This document shows positions 11,350 to 23,213 of a DNA stretch of 64,000 nucleotides, one piece after another. The notes below the pieces were generated by a model that worked only from the letters and a program-made list of their open reading frames with translations, had not been told where the DNA came from and ran no database searches. Positions within the stretch are counted from its first letter, which is position 1. Each line of letters opens with the position of its first letter. The DNA comes from Toxorhynchites rutilus septentrionalis. Lineage: Eukaryota; Arthropoda; Insecta; Diptera; Culicidae. The stretch lies in contig NC_073746.1 in assembly GCF_029784135.1 (NCBI RefSeq), forward strand, positions 145,084,556 through 145,148,555, in the 5' to 3' direction. Position numbers and translations under genes: made by a program.

Positions 11350-11421
11350 TTAATGCTCTGTATTTGGCGGGATCAGTATTTTCGACCATTATGAGCTACT
11401 GAAATCGAGTAAGCCAACGAG
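11350..11421 (+). pseudogene. Short mariner transposase fragment
   Basis: Reads MLCIWRDQYFRPL, stop, ATEIE, which resembles the mariner segment (LCIWWD...YYELL) before the second catalytic Asp. It is too short for sure placement. Confidence 0.35.
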
Positions 11422-11835
11422 TGAGAATAATATACCACTTTGTCCGAAGGAAGCATTAACCAAAACAGAATATGTAACCAACAAAGAGTCAATATTATTC
11501 ATCATGACTTTTTGGAAATAATGGATCTTAAGGTGTCCACATTTTTTTGCCTTTTCAACCATCATTTTGAACCTGTTGTGCGAATGTCGAATATGCACAG
11601 CAGTTGAGGCCTCAGTCGTCGCAACGACAAGAGCTCATGATTATTCAAACGGCAACCATTTTGGTAGTCAGAAAAATTTAAGGGGTCATTCAAAGGCAAG
11701 GTTTCAAAGTATGCAACGTATAAACAATTTCTGGAGGCGTTTAATGTGACTCGCCTGGAATGTGTGGTAAGGTGTTCAAACCGGAATATCATGTTCTAAA
11801 ATACACACCAAAGGGAAAAAGCGTATTTCGATGTA

Positions 11836-12652
11836 GGGGAGCCGCGGGTAAGACGGACAGTGGGGGTATAATGGACAGGTGGTTGATTTGTATAGTTGCA
11901 TTAAGAAATTCAATTTTCTGTTGATGGGCAACCCTTCTACATGTTATTCTATTATATTTAAACCATCCTATGACAATGAATACTGATCAAAAGTGAAATA
12001 GAGAAACAAAAACCGAAAAATCGAACATGATTGCGCGAGTGGATGTAACTTTTGCGGCTTCGATATTAAGCATTTTGAGTGGTTTAATTGCAAAATAGAA
12101 TTCGCTGATGGTTATATTTCGGTTTGTGAGTCGACAGAGAAGCGATATTAGGTATGTACGGAAAAGTAAATTCATTTGTGAGTGGTAAATTTAAATTATT
12201 GAAATAATTGCACTGGAGGGGTTGAAATGGACGGTCACATTCACGATCACATTCAATGTATGATGGAAACTGAAGGGAAGAATATTCAACTCTTTTTTAT
12301 ATTGCTTTCTCTTTTTGTTTTATTTCAGTTACTGGACGCACAAACACTGAGAGAGAGCGAAATTATTCCTCTCGCGAGCGATAAACCTCTACGCTTCGTA
12401 TATTATGAACCTGTCCATATTCCCCCCACTACATGTCCATTATACACGCACCACTAAAAATGTTCTACTTTTCGGCTTGTTTTAATTTCAGTAAAAAACA
12501 TGGAAAACACATTTTAGTAAAACATTTGGCCAGTTATTTCGAAAACCAGTATATTGAACTGTAAGAAACTGCTTTCAAATCTTTGAAAACATGAGTTTTC
12601 AAAGATACAATTGAAGTTTTCTTTAACATGTCCGTCTTACTCCCATCTCCCC
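11836..12652. mobile_element. 817-bp TIR element, TA target site
   Basis: The left end GGGGAGCCGCGGGTAAGACG and right end CGTCTTACTCCCATCTCCCC are inverted repeats abutting TA (11834-11835 and 12653-12654). Inner inverted blocks repeat GTATAATGGACAGG-type sequence. No transposase is recognisable, so it is non-autonomous. Confidence 0.6.
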
Positions 12653-13019
12653 TATACAACTTGGTTTGCTGAACAGTGTTGTTGCAAATACGGAAAAGCC
12701 TTGGGAGTAGTAATGGAAAGGTGTTCTTTGGGACGAGGTTTAGAGTCTATTATAACTACCATGTCGCGAATACACTGTACGCGATCCAACTGAGTATTGT
12801 CGATATGGTAATGGTGTATTTAAGGCCGAAGATCGACTGTGACTAAAGATGATCACTTTGGAGTTTCTAATACTCATAACATTCTCTTTGCGCTAGCTCA
12901 AAACGTTGTCAATCTCCTATACTTGCAGCAAGATGCAGTCTATTGGAGATGCGTGAACTCGGGAATAGTTTTTACGTTATCAGCATACTTTCCGGAGGAT
13001 ATACGGAGGCAGAAACCGT

Positions 13020-13238
13020 TGATGAAAAGGAAAAGATCAAAGGACCTAACACACTACCCTGCGGCACGTCAGATGGTATGTTGAATGTACTGGATGGCGA
13101 CGAGTTGAACTGTACAAATGCCTTTCGATCCGTTAGCCAGCCCGCAAGCCCGGAAAGTGTTAACGTCAATAATGTCACTGTGTAGGCGTATGATACTTTG
13201 TCGAAGGCTTTCGAACAATCGATATAAATGGAGTTCAC
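13020..13238 (-). pseudogene. Non-LTR retrotransposon reverse transcriptase fragment
   Basis: The minus-strand translation contains IYIDCSKAFDKVS (RT motif A, YlDfsKAFD) and later DVPQGSVLGPLIF (RT motif B, QGSvLGPLLF). The spacing is close to that of Jockey/CR1-type LINEs and the tail frames out. Only the RT palm core survives, with flanking domains absent. Confidence 0.8.
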
Positions 13239-13328
13239 TTTATCATTCTGTTCGATATGAGGAGTAGCAAATTAAGTTGGTTGCGGTAGAGTGTGAGGTT
13301 TTATGCAACAATAATAAAAATCGATATC

Positions 13329-13730
13329 TACGAGGTATGGCTATTACATAACGAGAAAAGGTTATATTTTAAAAATTGCGGTACAACGATATGCTCCCCT
13401 TCAATATACTCCCCTTGGCTCCTCACACACCTTTTCATACGTTTTTTCCATTGTTCGAAGCAATGCTGAAACTCTTCTTTTGTAATGGCGTTCAAAAGTT
13501 GCGTCGCTTTTTCCTTCGCCTCTTCTACTGACTGAAATCGAGTACCTTTCATCACGGATTTGATCTTGGGGAATTGAAAAAAGTCGCATGTGGCTAGATC
13601 TGGCGAGTACGGGGCATGTTCGAGCACTGGAATGCCCTAATCGGCTAAAAATTACTTCACTAGCTCGTGTCCTGATTTTCAACTCCGACCAGATGGTATC
13701 CCTAGATCCAATACTTGGCCACCTGTGCAC
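13329..13730 (-). pseudogene. Mariner transposase relic, C-terminal third
   Basis: Two overlapping frames give SSARTCPVLARSS-type sequence, then APYSPDLATCDFFQFPKIK (the mariner YSPDLAP.D motif with the last catalytic Asp), VMKGTRFQSVEE and FEQWKKRMKRCV. It ends near an ACGAGGTATGGCTATTACA terminus at 13329. One frameshift near 13600; no upstream half. Confidence 0.8.
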
Positions 13731-14357
13731 TATTTCGAGTCTTCACTACTGTCTCCTTCAATTTGCTTCAATTGCAACTGCCCAATATAATTCGATTCAG
13801 AAGAATTGGGGACAGTTGGTGAATCAATATTTTATCGATAGGTTCCACCCAGTTGTCATAGTTCCTCCCACGAAGCTTCACTTTCAGGTTGTAGTGGCAG
13901 CTTCCTTTAAATTCCAAAAGACGCGTATTTTAATCTATTCCAACGACAGTTTTAGGACATTGAATACAATAGATTTTGTCTATTTCAATGATTTTTAGAA
14001 CGGACTATGGATGCAGGTGACTCATATCTAGCACAATGTTTTCAAAACTTCATGTATCGAGTTAAAACTTCTAGCGCTGAAACACGAAATGACGCCAAAA
14101 ATTAAGGAATGGTCCACTGTAGGCGATGCTATAAAATAAATCAAGTTTGCGGAATCTAAGTGGACTGAACTTTAGCAAGACAAAGAAATAGATCCATTGC
14201 TGTACTTCAAAGTAAAATCGGCGGTCAGTCGGGTCGTTTTTTCTTCAATGTTCATGAATAAAGCCATATTTTGTATTAAAGTTGTACTTTGTTGAGACAT
14301 TTTATGGACTTATTGAGGGTACACACGAAAGACAAATTTTTCAATCGTTCTAAGAGC

Positions 14358-14412
14358 TTCTTCTTCTTTTTGGCTTTAAGAGGCTTTAAACTTTCAATTC
14401 ATTCGCCTCTAG
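14358..14412. repeat. Short dispersed repeat, copy 2
   Basis: Partner of 197-250. Here AGAGGCTTTAAACTTTCAAT leads to TTCATTCGCCTCTAG. Confidence 0.5.
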
Positions 14413-14559
14413 TTCTAAGAGCTTCTTCTTCCTTAAATAACCGTAGTCCGATTATTATGAAATTTTGACAACGTTTCGTTTGAAGGTTAATAATATATAT
14501 AGAAAACCCTTTAACAGTGATGATTTGTAAGATCGAAAAATTATGAAAATCATGAAAGA

Positions 14560-14727
14560 TTTTCTTTTAACTTCTTGTCAATACAACAATCCTGCCACCC
14601 AACGTCAAGTTTTAAAATGTCATCTCCATGTGATCATTCACAATTCGCATCGCGTTGTGAAGAAATGTGTTATAGTAAACACTTTGTTTCGATAGATTAC
14701 AGCCGGTCAAACATTTATAAGACCATT
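14560..14727 (+). pseudogene. Mariner-type transposase relic, part before the BEL insertion
   Basis: The reading frame SRSNIYKTI at 14698-14727 continues directly into SLHGKSIQRKSVSGRPTVL at 22068 once the BEL element and one copy of its CCATT duplication are removed. SRSTIY...SGRP is the HTH and GRPR-like linker of IS630-Tc1-mariner transposases. The N-terminal portion is only loosely recognisable. Confidence 0.55.
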
Positions 14728-15353
14728 TGTTGTTCGATAGTAGTAACGCGAAGATTCCGTAAATCGCTTTATTTAGAAGAGATTACAAAATTCCTACAAG
14801 GAAACAAATTTAGTCTTAAACATAGATTAATTTCAGCAGTACATACTGTTAATGGCTCTTCTAGCTATCGTACAACGAAATTTAGTACAACTTAGTTTTT
14901 TTTTGTGGATCTTTCAATAGTAACAGAAAGTGTAAATAGTTTTAATATTTAGTATCATAATATTTTTGTTACTTTATCGCGAATGTTCCCTAGAAATAGT
15001 GTTTTCCTGTGTTTTATCTAACAAAATTTAGGATTCAGCTGAAACATAATTACTATTAGGATTTTTCATTTAATATTTTAACTACATTCAATACCTATAG
15101 CTTATTATGATTAATTTAAGTTATATTATTATATTTAAGCACAAATTAGTATATAATTCAATAAATTATAATGATCACTCTGCTGGTGGTTTTCTTTTAA
15201 CAAAACGGACCTTTGTGAATTGTTCAACTTCTTTTGTTTTTTCCTGGCTTTGTTGAATAATCAACAATCCCCTGTCAGATCATCGGGTGTGGTCAGCGCA
15301 GGCTGGTTGTATAAAGGGCGTAATGCCTGTTTGTCGATGTAGCGATACCAACA
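14728..15353 (-). repeat. BEL 3' LTR
   Basis: 626 bp, bounded by 5-bp inverted repeats. On the minus strand an AATAAA lies near the downstream end (about 14770), consistent with a polyadenylation signal in the LTR. It lies next to the polypurine tract. Confidence 0.93.
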
Positions 15354-15378
15354 CTCCCCTCCTTAATGCGCTGACGAT

Positions 15379-18300
15379 TTACGGAGACCTATTACTTCCT
15401 ACACGTACGTCGATAACTGCAAGTTTAACTGCGGGTCTCTCATATATTCCTGTGCTGGTTTGAACTGTGGCCTGTCTGACTTGACCGTCAGCTGCTACCT
15501 TCGTTGAAATTATTCGTCCCTTGGGCCAACAGTTGCGCGGAAGATTATTATCAGAAATCACTACGATGTCATTGACTTCCAGTGGTTTGGTTTCAGTGAA
15601 CCATTTAGTTCTTCTTGTCAATTCAGGAAGGTAGTCACGAAGCCATGATTTCCAAAACGCATTAGCTATTTCTTGAGAAAGTCGCCAGTTCTGTTTTAAC
15701 GAGGATGGATTGTCATCGAAGGGGACCCAGGATCGCAAGCCGTTTGAAGATCCAATTAAAAAGTGATTTGGAGTTAATACTGGAGATTCATCATCATCCA
15801 GTGGGATTGATGTAAGAGGTCGTGAATTGACTATGTTTTCGACTTCGATAAATAAGTTTCGTAACACCTCATCTGTGGGTAACCTGTTAGTCTTCAACTT
15901 TATTAAGTTCTGTTTGACTGTTCTCACTAGCCTTTCCCAGGCTCCTCCCATATGAGGAGAGGCTGGTGTGATGAATCTCCATTGGGTTCTTGGAGTGGTG
16001 AATTCGGCCGTCAACTTATCTTGGTCCAGTTTCTTCATCGCTTCTTTCAGGTCTTTGCTGGCTCCTTGAAAATTTGTTCCTCTATCACTATAAATAGCCG
16101 ATGGAGTTCCTCTGCGAGCCATGATGTTGCGGATAGAATGCACGAGTCGGTCGTCAGCGAACAGGCAACTTCCAAATGGATGGCGCGGGTTGTAAGGCAC
16201 GTTGCCAGTACTCCCCAACGTTTTTCGGTTCGCCGTCCAACTAACACCAGCATTGGACCGAAATAGTCCACACCCATATGTGTAAACGGACGACTAAATG
16301 CAGCAAGTCTTGCTACCGGCAAATCACTCATCAGTGGGGGTTGAGGGGAAGCTCGATCAATTTTGCAACGCTGACAATCATTTCGCATCGATCGGTACAC
16401 CGATTTTAAACGGGAAATGTAAAAGCGCTGTCGGATCTCATTCATCGTCGTTTCATGATTTTGATGTTTATATTCCTCATGAATGCTCGCAACTACTAGC
16501 TTGGTCAGATAGTGATCGCGAGGAAGGATGATTGGATTGGCTGTATGAAAATCGATGAACTCGCAAGCTTTTGGTCGCCCTCTAACTCGTAATAGCCCAT
16601 TGCTATCGAGATACGGACAGAGATGGAATAAGGGGCTGCTCTTACGGATTTGTTGCTTCGGTTTATCAGGAACATTGTCGACGCCAGGATTGCAATCTCG
16701 TCGGAAAATTTGCTGTTTTGCGCTACACGATACAAATAACTTTCGGCTTTGATCATCTCGTTTTGTGTTAGTGGGCCTCGTGAACATGTTTGTTTCGAAA
16801 CACCATTTCGGAAGTTATCGATAGCGCGAAATACGTATGCCATTCTGTATAATAGAGGTTTCCAACGTGAAAAATTCTGCATCTCAATAACAGGATTGGT
16901 TTGGATGAAATGCAGAAGAAATTGAGGTCGCAATTCTTCGTCGCTCGTTCGTGCAGGTGGTGAACTCGACGGCCACTTCTCTTCAGTATTCCACAAAAAC
17001 TCAGGACCGTGAAACCAACGGCTGGATGCATTCAATTCAGGTTTTCGTTTCCATTTGGTTCCATCGTCCGCTACATTAAGTTTGGATGGGACATATTGCC
17101 ATTCGTCTACATTATGAGCTCCAGAATTTCGCTTACTCGAACAGCCACGAACTGACTGTAGCGACGGTGATCTGAATTTAGCCACCACAAGACGTCTTTA
17201 GAATCACACCAAAAAAATCTCTTCATAGTCTTCATGGATAGTGCTTGCATGACGTTATGCGCTAGTCTTGTGCCTATAATAGCAGCTTGCAGTTCAGATC
17301 GTGGTATCGACAGGAATCGCAATGGTGCGACACGTGTTTTTGCTCCTACTAAGGCGCATTCGATTGTGCTGCCTTCATGGAATCTGAGGTAGACTACTGC
17401 GGCGAATCCATTTTCACTGGCATCAACGAATGTGTGCAGCTGGACTTCATTATTTTCGTCAATTGATATTGACATGCGATAGCAGCGAGGAATTCGCATA
17501 GTTTTCACATTAGGAAGAACTTCAAGCCACTCCGACCATTTGAAGTATTCTGATTCCAAGATTTCATCGTCCCATCCTATTGAAGACCTCCATATATCTT
17601 GTAATAAGACTTTGAGATACATTAAAAAATGTGAAATAAGCCCAATCGGATCGAAAATCATCATGAGTAGACGAAGGACCTCACGCTTTGTGGGACGTTT
17701 GGAGCCAGATAACAGACTTGTGTCAAAACGAGATGACAACTTATATGTGAAAAGAGTCCTTGGCTGTATCCCACCACATGCCCAAGACCTTTTCTGTGGT
17801 CACTTCGTTCCCAACACTGAGATTTTTTTCTGTAGTATCGGTTTCGTGGAGCGCTGTTACAACCTTCGGCGAATTCGATAGCCAGTTGCGCATTTCAAAG
17901 CCACCGGCTTTGTGAATTCTTTTGACATTTTTGGCCAATATAATGGCTTCTTCCTCAGTTTCCACGCTTACAAGCATATCATCAACATAATGCTTGTTGA
18001 TGATAGCATGAACTGCATTAGGATAATCTTGCTCGAAACGTTTCGCATTTGTGTTTTTTACATATTGGGCTATGCTTGGGGAACAGCAAACTCCGAACGG
18101 CATAACAAGAAGGATATACACGCTGACTTCTTCATCCTCATCCAGGTCTTTCCAAAGGAACCTTAAACATTGCTGGTCACCTTCCATGACAAGTACTTGT
18201 AAGTACATCTCGCGGATGTCACCGCAGACTGCCACCTTGAATTCACGAAAATGGATCAATATAGAAAGAAGTGATGCTAATTGGTCTGGCCCTTTCAGCA

Positions 18301-19912
18301 GCAAATCGTTGAGTGAGACTCCGTGAGAAGTAGCTGCAGCATCCCAAACCAATCGCAGTTTGCTTGGTTCGTTTGGATTTCGCACGGGAAAAACGGGAAG
18401 ACACCAAACTCGTTTATGTGGTTGCTGTAGCTCCTCTTTCGTTAGTTTACGAACGTATCCCTTGGCTACATAGTCAGCCATTTTTTGTCGCAACATTCCT
18501 GCAAAGCTGCAATCTTTTCTCATCCGCCGTTCCAGACACTCCCATCTTTTCAAGGCCATTGACCTGCTCTCTGGAAGTCTCGCGTTTTCATACCGCCAAA
18601 GCAACCCGCATCTAAAACGACCATTAATTGGTACAGTTAAGGTTGCTAACTTGTTTTGCGCTTGCTCCTCGTCTCTGGATAGCAACATCTTTTCAGGTTG
18701 AGATATTCCAAGACTATCGATGTGAAAATACTGCTTCATCATCTGATGAAGATCAGCTTCACCGGAAACGTTGCATCTACATACTTGTGGACTATGATAG
18801 TTGATGTAATGATCCGCGTTCAACCTATTGGAACAATTTCCATAGACTACCCATCCTAATCGTGTCTTGATGGCGATTGGTTCGAATGGATTCCCTTCTC
18901 GACTTTTCATGGCATTACCTAACGTAGCATAATCTAAACCAATCAGTATTCGAGGACATACATCCTGATATGATTGCAATGGGAGTCCGGAAAGATGAGG
19001 ATACTTCTTTTCGATCTCAGGAACAATAAGGGTTTGCGAACGAAGTTGAAGATCTCTGATTGTATGTATTACAGAAAGGTTGTATTTCTTGTTTGGGTTG
19101 TTTGATCCAGAGATTTTCAAGTCAACTATCCTGGACGTCTCTGTTCTTTTTGTCCCTCCTGTCCATCTCAGACATAAAGACTGCTGGGGTCCCTCTACAC
19201 CTAATTCTTCTGCGAGGCTCTGTTCAATCAATGTCAATTCTGATCCATCATCGATAAATGCATATGTGTGAATGGCTTTCGTTGGACTATACAGGGTTAC
19301 GGGAACAATACGGAAAAGTATCTCGGATTGGCTTTGATGAATATTACAACTGGTTCCGCTACTGTGATCATTTGGAATAGGAACTCGATCATTAACTCCG
19401 TTGTGAAGAAGTGGATGATGAAAATATGAACATCCATTGATTCCGCATGTATTCTTCAGTCTACATGATCCATTGTGCTTTCGAAGACATTTTCTACACA
19501 TTTTGCGCTCTTTTACAATAGCCCACCTAGACTCGAAGTCGAACTCCAAGAATCGTTTGCACTTTGCAATTGAGAGACATTCACCTTTGCATACGATGCA
19601 TTCTCTAATGTTATTATACTCAACAGAATACCGTTGATTTTCCTGTGAGACCTGTGGAAGATGATTGTCCTCATATTCCGAGTGAATGTTCAGAAAACTG
19701 TTCTTTTTCCCACTGCGTGGACGGTTTTCGCTAGCCAACGACGTAGATACTGCAGTTGCGTCTTCAGCCATGGAACGCAACCATTCACTAAAGTCTAATA
19801 AGTTCGGAAAAACGTTGTTCCTGGTGTATTTCGCCCAATCAGTGCAGGTGGTAGCCTTTCTACCAACTCGTACTTCAGAGACGCGTTGTATATAAAATCG
19901 TTGACCTCGCAT
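15379..19912 (-). pseudogene. BEL pol: protease, RT, RNase H, integrase (frameshifted)
   Basis: The longest open piece (19912-17741) has cysteine/histidine knuckles (CRKCLRKHNGSC, CGINGCSYFHH), protease motif FIDDGSELTLI and RT motifs LRLVWDAA, CGDIREMYL and YVDDMLVS. The next pieces carry RNase H (FVDASENGFAAVVYL, WCDSKDVLWWL), the integrase HHCC zinc site (HEEYKHQNH..CQRCK), catalytic DYFGPM, YSDRGTNFQG and GGAWERLVR, and a C-terminal tail. Frameshifts fall near 19860 (gag/pol), 17740 (one extra base creating TAA), 17110, 16670 and 16130. All catalytic residues are present; only the frame is broken. Confidence 0.92.
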
Positions 19913-21399
19913 GCTTGAACGGTTGCAACTAAATTTTCAACGGCAAGAGCGAATCCTACCAATGTGTCCAACTTCTCTATTGTTGGGGTCGGTAACGATC
20001 TAACTTTTTTGATCGTTGCTTGGATGATCATTTCTGGTCGACCATATAACATCTTCAGAGTTGCAAGCACTCCCGAAACGTTTGACGGGTGAAGTAATCG
20101 ACATTTTACTGCGTCTAAAGCTTTTCCTTTCAAGCACTTTCTCAATCTCAACATGTTTTCCTCGTTGGAAAATCCACACATAGAAGTCGATGAATTGAAC
20201 AACGAAAAAAAGAGCGGCCAATCTTCCGGATCACCGTAGAATTCTGGCAGCTCTTTTGAAACAGCCTGGCGTGCTGCTATCTGACTCTGATTTAGCATAT
20301 GTATTGCTTCATCACTTCGATTTTCTTGACGTTGTGGTTGATGGAAACGCTGTCGCGCTGGTGTGGATCGTTCACCAGGAACGAAAGGGTCATTTACTAT
20401 TGGTCTATAACCACCTCGCGCTGAGCCCTCTCGTAATGCGATCGACTGTCGCCCAAGTGCGTCAGTACAATGGTTCACCGACGAACGAGACATAGAACCT
20501 GGTCCATGGTGCCCTGAGGGTCTTGTCCTTGCCGAACGATGTTGAGGCCTCTGCTGAATCAAATTTGCTGCATCACGAGGCAGCTGTCTTACTCGTGGAA
20601 AAAGTGAGGGTGTTGCAGCTTGTTGGACGTCACGGATCCGGATTGATTCATCAATGGAAGGTTCGTTACTTATCTCTTCCACTTCGAAACCAGTGTTTTC
20701 TACTCCGCAGCGGTTAGTGTCTGCTAGCCACTGCTCAATTTCCGATATATTACCGGTTACTGATAAGAATTCCTTTTCGGAACCTGAGTTTGAACCGCTA
20801 ACGTCATTCAGCGATTCAAGCAATGAGTACTTTTCGTCCAGGTATTGCTGCACGAAAAGCTTCTTCTCTTCGAGTTTCTGCAACAATAACTCCACTCTGC
20901 GTTTGGCTTCACTGCGTGTGCTTCTAGTTCCTGTTGATTTCGCGGCGTTATTTTGCCTTCTGTATTGATCAGTGTGCTCGCGCTCTTTCGATACACAGTT
21001 CGGACACTGCCAATTCACTTCAACTATGCTTTCGGATACATTGACGCATTTGAAATGGTACCAACGATCACAGTTATCGCACTGTACCATTCTACTGTTA
21101 TCAGGGTGTTGACATAAACTGCAAGAACTGACGTAATCAGGGCGTGCACGTCTTGGTGGATTCCTCCTAACTACAGGTTCATTTCCGATATTGACAATAG
21201 GGTGCGGATCACCTCTATTGTTATCCACATAATTCTTGGGAATCGTTCCAGTACGGGAACCTACCATCTGTTGATCTGAATTGGGGGTGTTATCTGCTCA
21301 AGTTTCGATACCATCGACAACTTCTTCATGTTCACCATCCTTATAAGTAACGGCGCGGACTGGTTGTTTCCCGCTACAGTTGCGACGGCTGTTGGACAT
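19795..21399 (-). pseudogene. BEL gag with N-terminal PHD finger; premature stop
   Basis: ATG at 21399 opens MSNSRRNCSGKQPV in the same frame as the long ORF from 21267, but a TGA at 21300-21298 interrupts it (ACT TGA GCA; CGA to TGA would explain it). Downstream lies a C4HC3 PHD-type finger: CSLCQH, VQCDNCDRWYHFKC and WQCPNC, near residues 47-91 counted from Met 21267. A charged coiled segment (KRRVELLLQKLEEKKLF) and the BEL capsid-like region (LPEFYGDPEDWPLFFSLF, MLYGRPE) follow. The frame is lost around 19860, before the conserved WAKYTRNN. Confidence 0.9.
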
Positions 21400-21439
21400 C
21401 GTTCAACCTCGGTAGACTCGATAACAGAATTTTGTAAAT

Positions 21440-22062
21440 TGTTGTTCGATAGTAGTAACGCGAAGATTCCGTAAATCGCTTTATTTAGAAGAGATTACAA
21501 AATTCCTACAAGGAAACAAATTTAGTCTTAAACATAGATTAATTTCAGCAGTACATACTGTTAATGGCTCTTCTAGCTATCGTACAACGAAATTTAGTAC
21601 AACTTTTTTTTTTGTAGATCCTTCAATAGTAACAGAAAGTGTAAATAGTTTTAATATTTAGTATCATAATATTTTTGTTACTTTATCGCGAATGTTCCCT
21701 AGAAATAGTGTTTTCTTGTGTTTTATCTAACAAAATTTAGGATTCAGCCGAAACATAATTACTATTAGGATTTTTCATTTAATATTTTAACTACATTCAA
21801 TACCTATAGCTTATTATGATTAATTTAAGTTATATTATTATATTTAAGCACAAATTAGTATATAATTCAATAAATTATAATGATCACTCTGCTGGTGGTT
21901 TTCTTTTAACAAAACGGACCTTTGTGAATTGTTCAACTTCTTTTGTTTTTTCCTGGCTTTGTTGAATAATCAAAAATCCCCTGTCAGATCATCGGGTGTG
22001 GTCAGCGCAGGCTGGTTGTATAAAGGGCGTAATGCCTGTCTGTCGATGTAGCGATACCAACA
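21440..22062 (-). repeat. BEL 5' LTR
   Basis: 623 bp, about 99% identical to the 3' LTR. The next minus-strand bases (ATTTACAAAATTCTG) should include the primer-binding site, but they do not start with the common TGG and I cannot name the tRNA. Confidence 0.93.
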
Positions 22063-22400
22063 CCATTTCTTTACATGGTAAATCGATTCAAAGGAAGAGT
22101 GTTTCCGGTCGTCCCACGGTGCTGAGGGACGCAAAAGTACCCTAAAAACTTTGACGAATGTCTGAAGAAAAAGTGGCTGACACCTATACCTTCCTGGGCA
22201 GAAAGTTAGGAACAGTAGACAAAATGGTGAGTAAATATTTTCATTAGGATCGAAAATTATCAGATAAACCAGTCATAACTCAGAAGCATCGTTTCAACAA
22301 GATGATTAAGCATTTTTTTATGCCAAGGATGACGTTACTATGATTATGGATGATGAAAGGAACAACGGCAAGGACCCAGTTATTAATAATCTCCAGGAAG
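22063..22400 (+). pseudogene. Mariner-type transposase relic, part after the BEL insertion
   Basis: Continues the frame of 14560-14727 across the CCATT duplication with SLHGKSIQRKSVSGRPTVLR. Frameshifted pieces follow: DTYTFLGRKLGTVDKM (second helix-turn-helix-like), LSDKPVITQKHRFNKM, and DDVTMIMDDE, which resembles the first catalytic Asp motif (mDDE). The C-terminal catalytic half is missing. Subfamily undetermined. Confidence 0.5.
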
Positions 22401-22739
22401 CCCTGTAACTAGCAAAGCAAAGTTCACTGCATATTACAAGTTTCTCTAAAAGGTCCTACTGTGACCTTATATGCAGAATTGTTGTGTTCTAGAAGTGCTG
22501 GTTGAGTGTTTCCGACATAGTTCTTCGAATATCGAGCTTCATGTGGCACAAACTGAACGATGTACGATAAACCGTTGAATCCATCAAACCGAATAAGGAA
22601 TATAAACACATAAATTCCTCAGAGTGGAAAGAGACAACCAACTTCAAACAACTTAGCTTAGCCTCGATTGAAACTTCAAACAGACAGATGGTTCGCAGTA
22701 TCGACTCAATAAGTTTGAGAACATATAACTCATAATTGA

Positions 22740-23060
22740 CTGGTTCACTTAACTTTCATTCATTTGATCTACTTCTGAAGATGAGCGTCTCAGTTAAATT
22801 AGTAGATTTACCACATATATCACAAACAACCGTTCATGATATATGTGGTAATGCTCAGTTATGTAAATCGCTACGACGTATTGGTTTTATACAATTTGAC
22901 CGAAACACATTTAATAGAGCGCATCTTCATCTGCGTTTCGAATTATAAACGCAACGAAAATACGTCGTTTTTGAACGATATTCACGATATTTACTGTTAC
23001 GTTCTCTCCGGCATCACTGTTGAAGGAAAACGGACCAATGATTCCACCGGGCCATAAAAC
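22740..23060 (+). pseudogene. Mariner (DD34D-type) transposase N-terminal relic
   Basis: Frames read VDLPHISQTTVHD, then NRYDVLVLYNLTETHLIERI and ICVSNYKRNENTSFLNDI, matching the mariner sequence around W(V)PHeLt..hl..Ri..C..ll.R......l..IvTGDE. A parallel decayed copy lies at 31360-31660. Several frameshifts. Confidence 0.6.
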
Positions 23061-23157
23061 GCACTTGGCATTGAACTTTTCCAAAATTAAACATGATTTT
23101 TTTCTTCTGATATTTGATTTTTTTTACTGAACTGCAACATGTCTTATTGCAACATGT

Positions 23158-23213
23158 CTCGTGGATAAAAATAAGACAAACACTGAACTGTTTGTCTTAT
23201 ATTTATCCACGAG
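23158..23213. repeat. Strong 25-bp-stem hairpin
   Basis: Arms starting CTCGTGGATAAAAATAAGAC and ending TCTTATATTTATCCACGAG pair over about 25 bp with one mismatch and a short loop. An adjoining direct repeat GCAACATGTCT occurs twice at 23134-23159. It could be a palindromic MITE core or a small-RNA precursor; neither is shown. Confidence 0.6.

Larger units (their letters stand above)
14728..22062 (-). mobile_element. BEL/Pao LTR retrotransposon, full length (7335 bp), coding-defective
   Basis: Two LTRs (14728-15353 and 21440-22062) share TGTTG...CAACA ends and differ by about six substitutions and one 3-bp indel by eye. The 5-bp target duplication CCATT is perfect (14723-14727 and 22063-22067). 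A polypurine run AAGGAGGGGAG abuts the 3' LTR (15364-15354 on the minus strand). Domain order Gag-protease-RT-RNase H-integrase without env is BEL/Pao type. Gag has one nonsense codon and the gag-pol frame has five frameshifts, so this copy cannot make its polyprotein, though the LTRs indicate recent insertion. Confidence 0.95.

Noticed and set aside
13588..13998. 136-codon plus-strand ORF
   Set aside because: Partly antisense to a mariner relic, then unremarkable AT-rich sequence without motifs.
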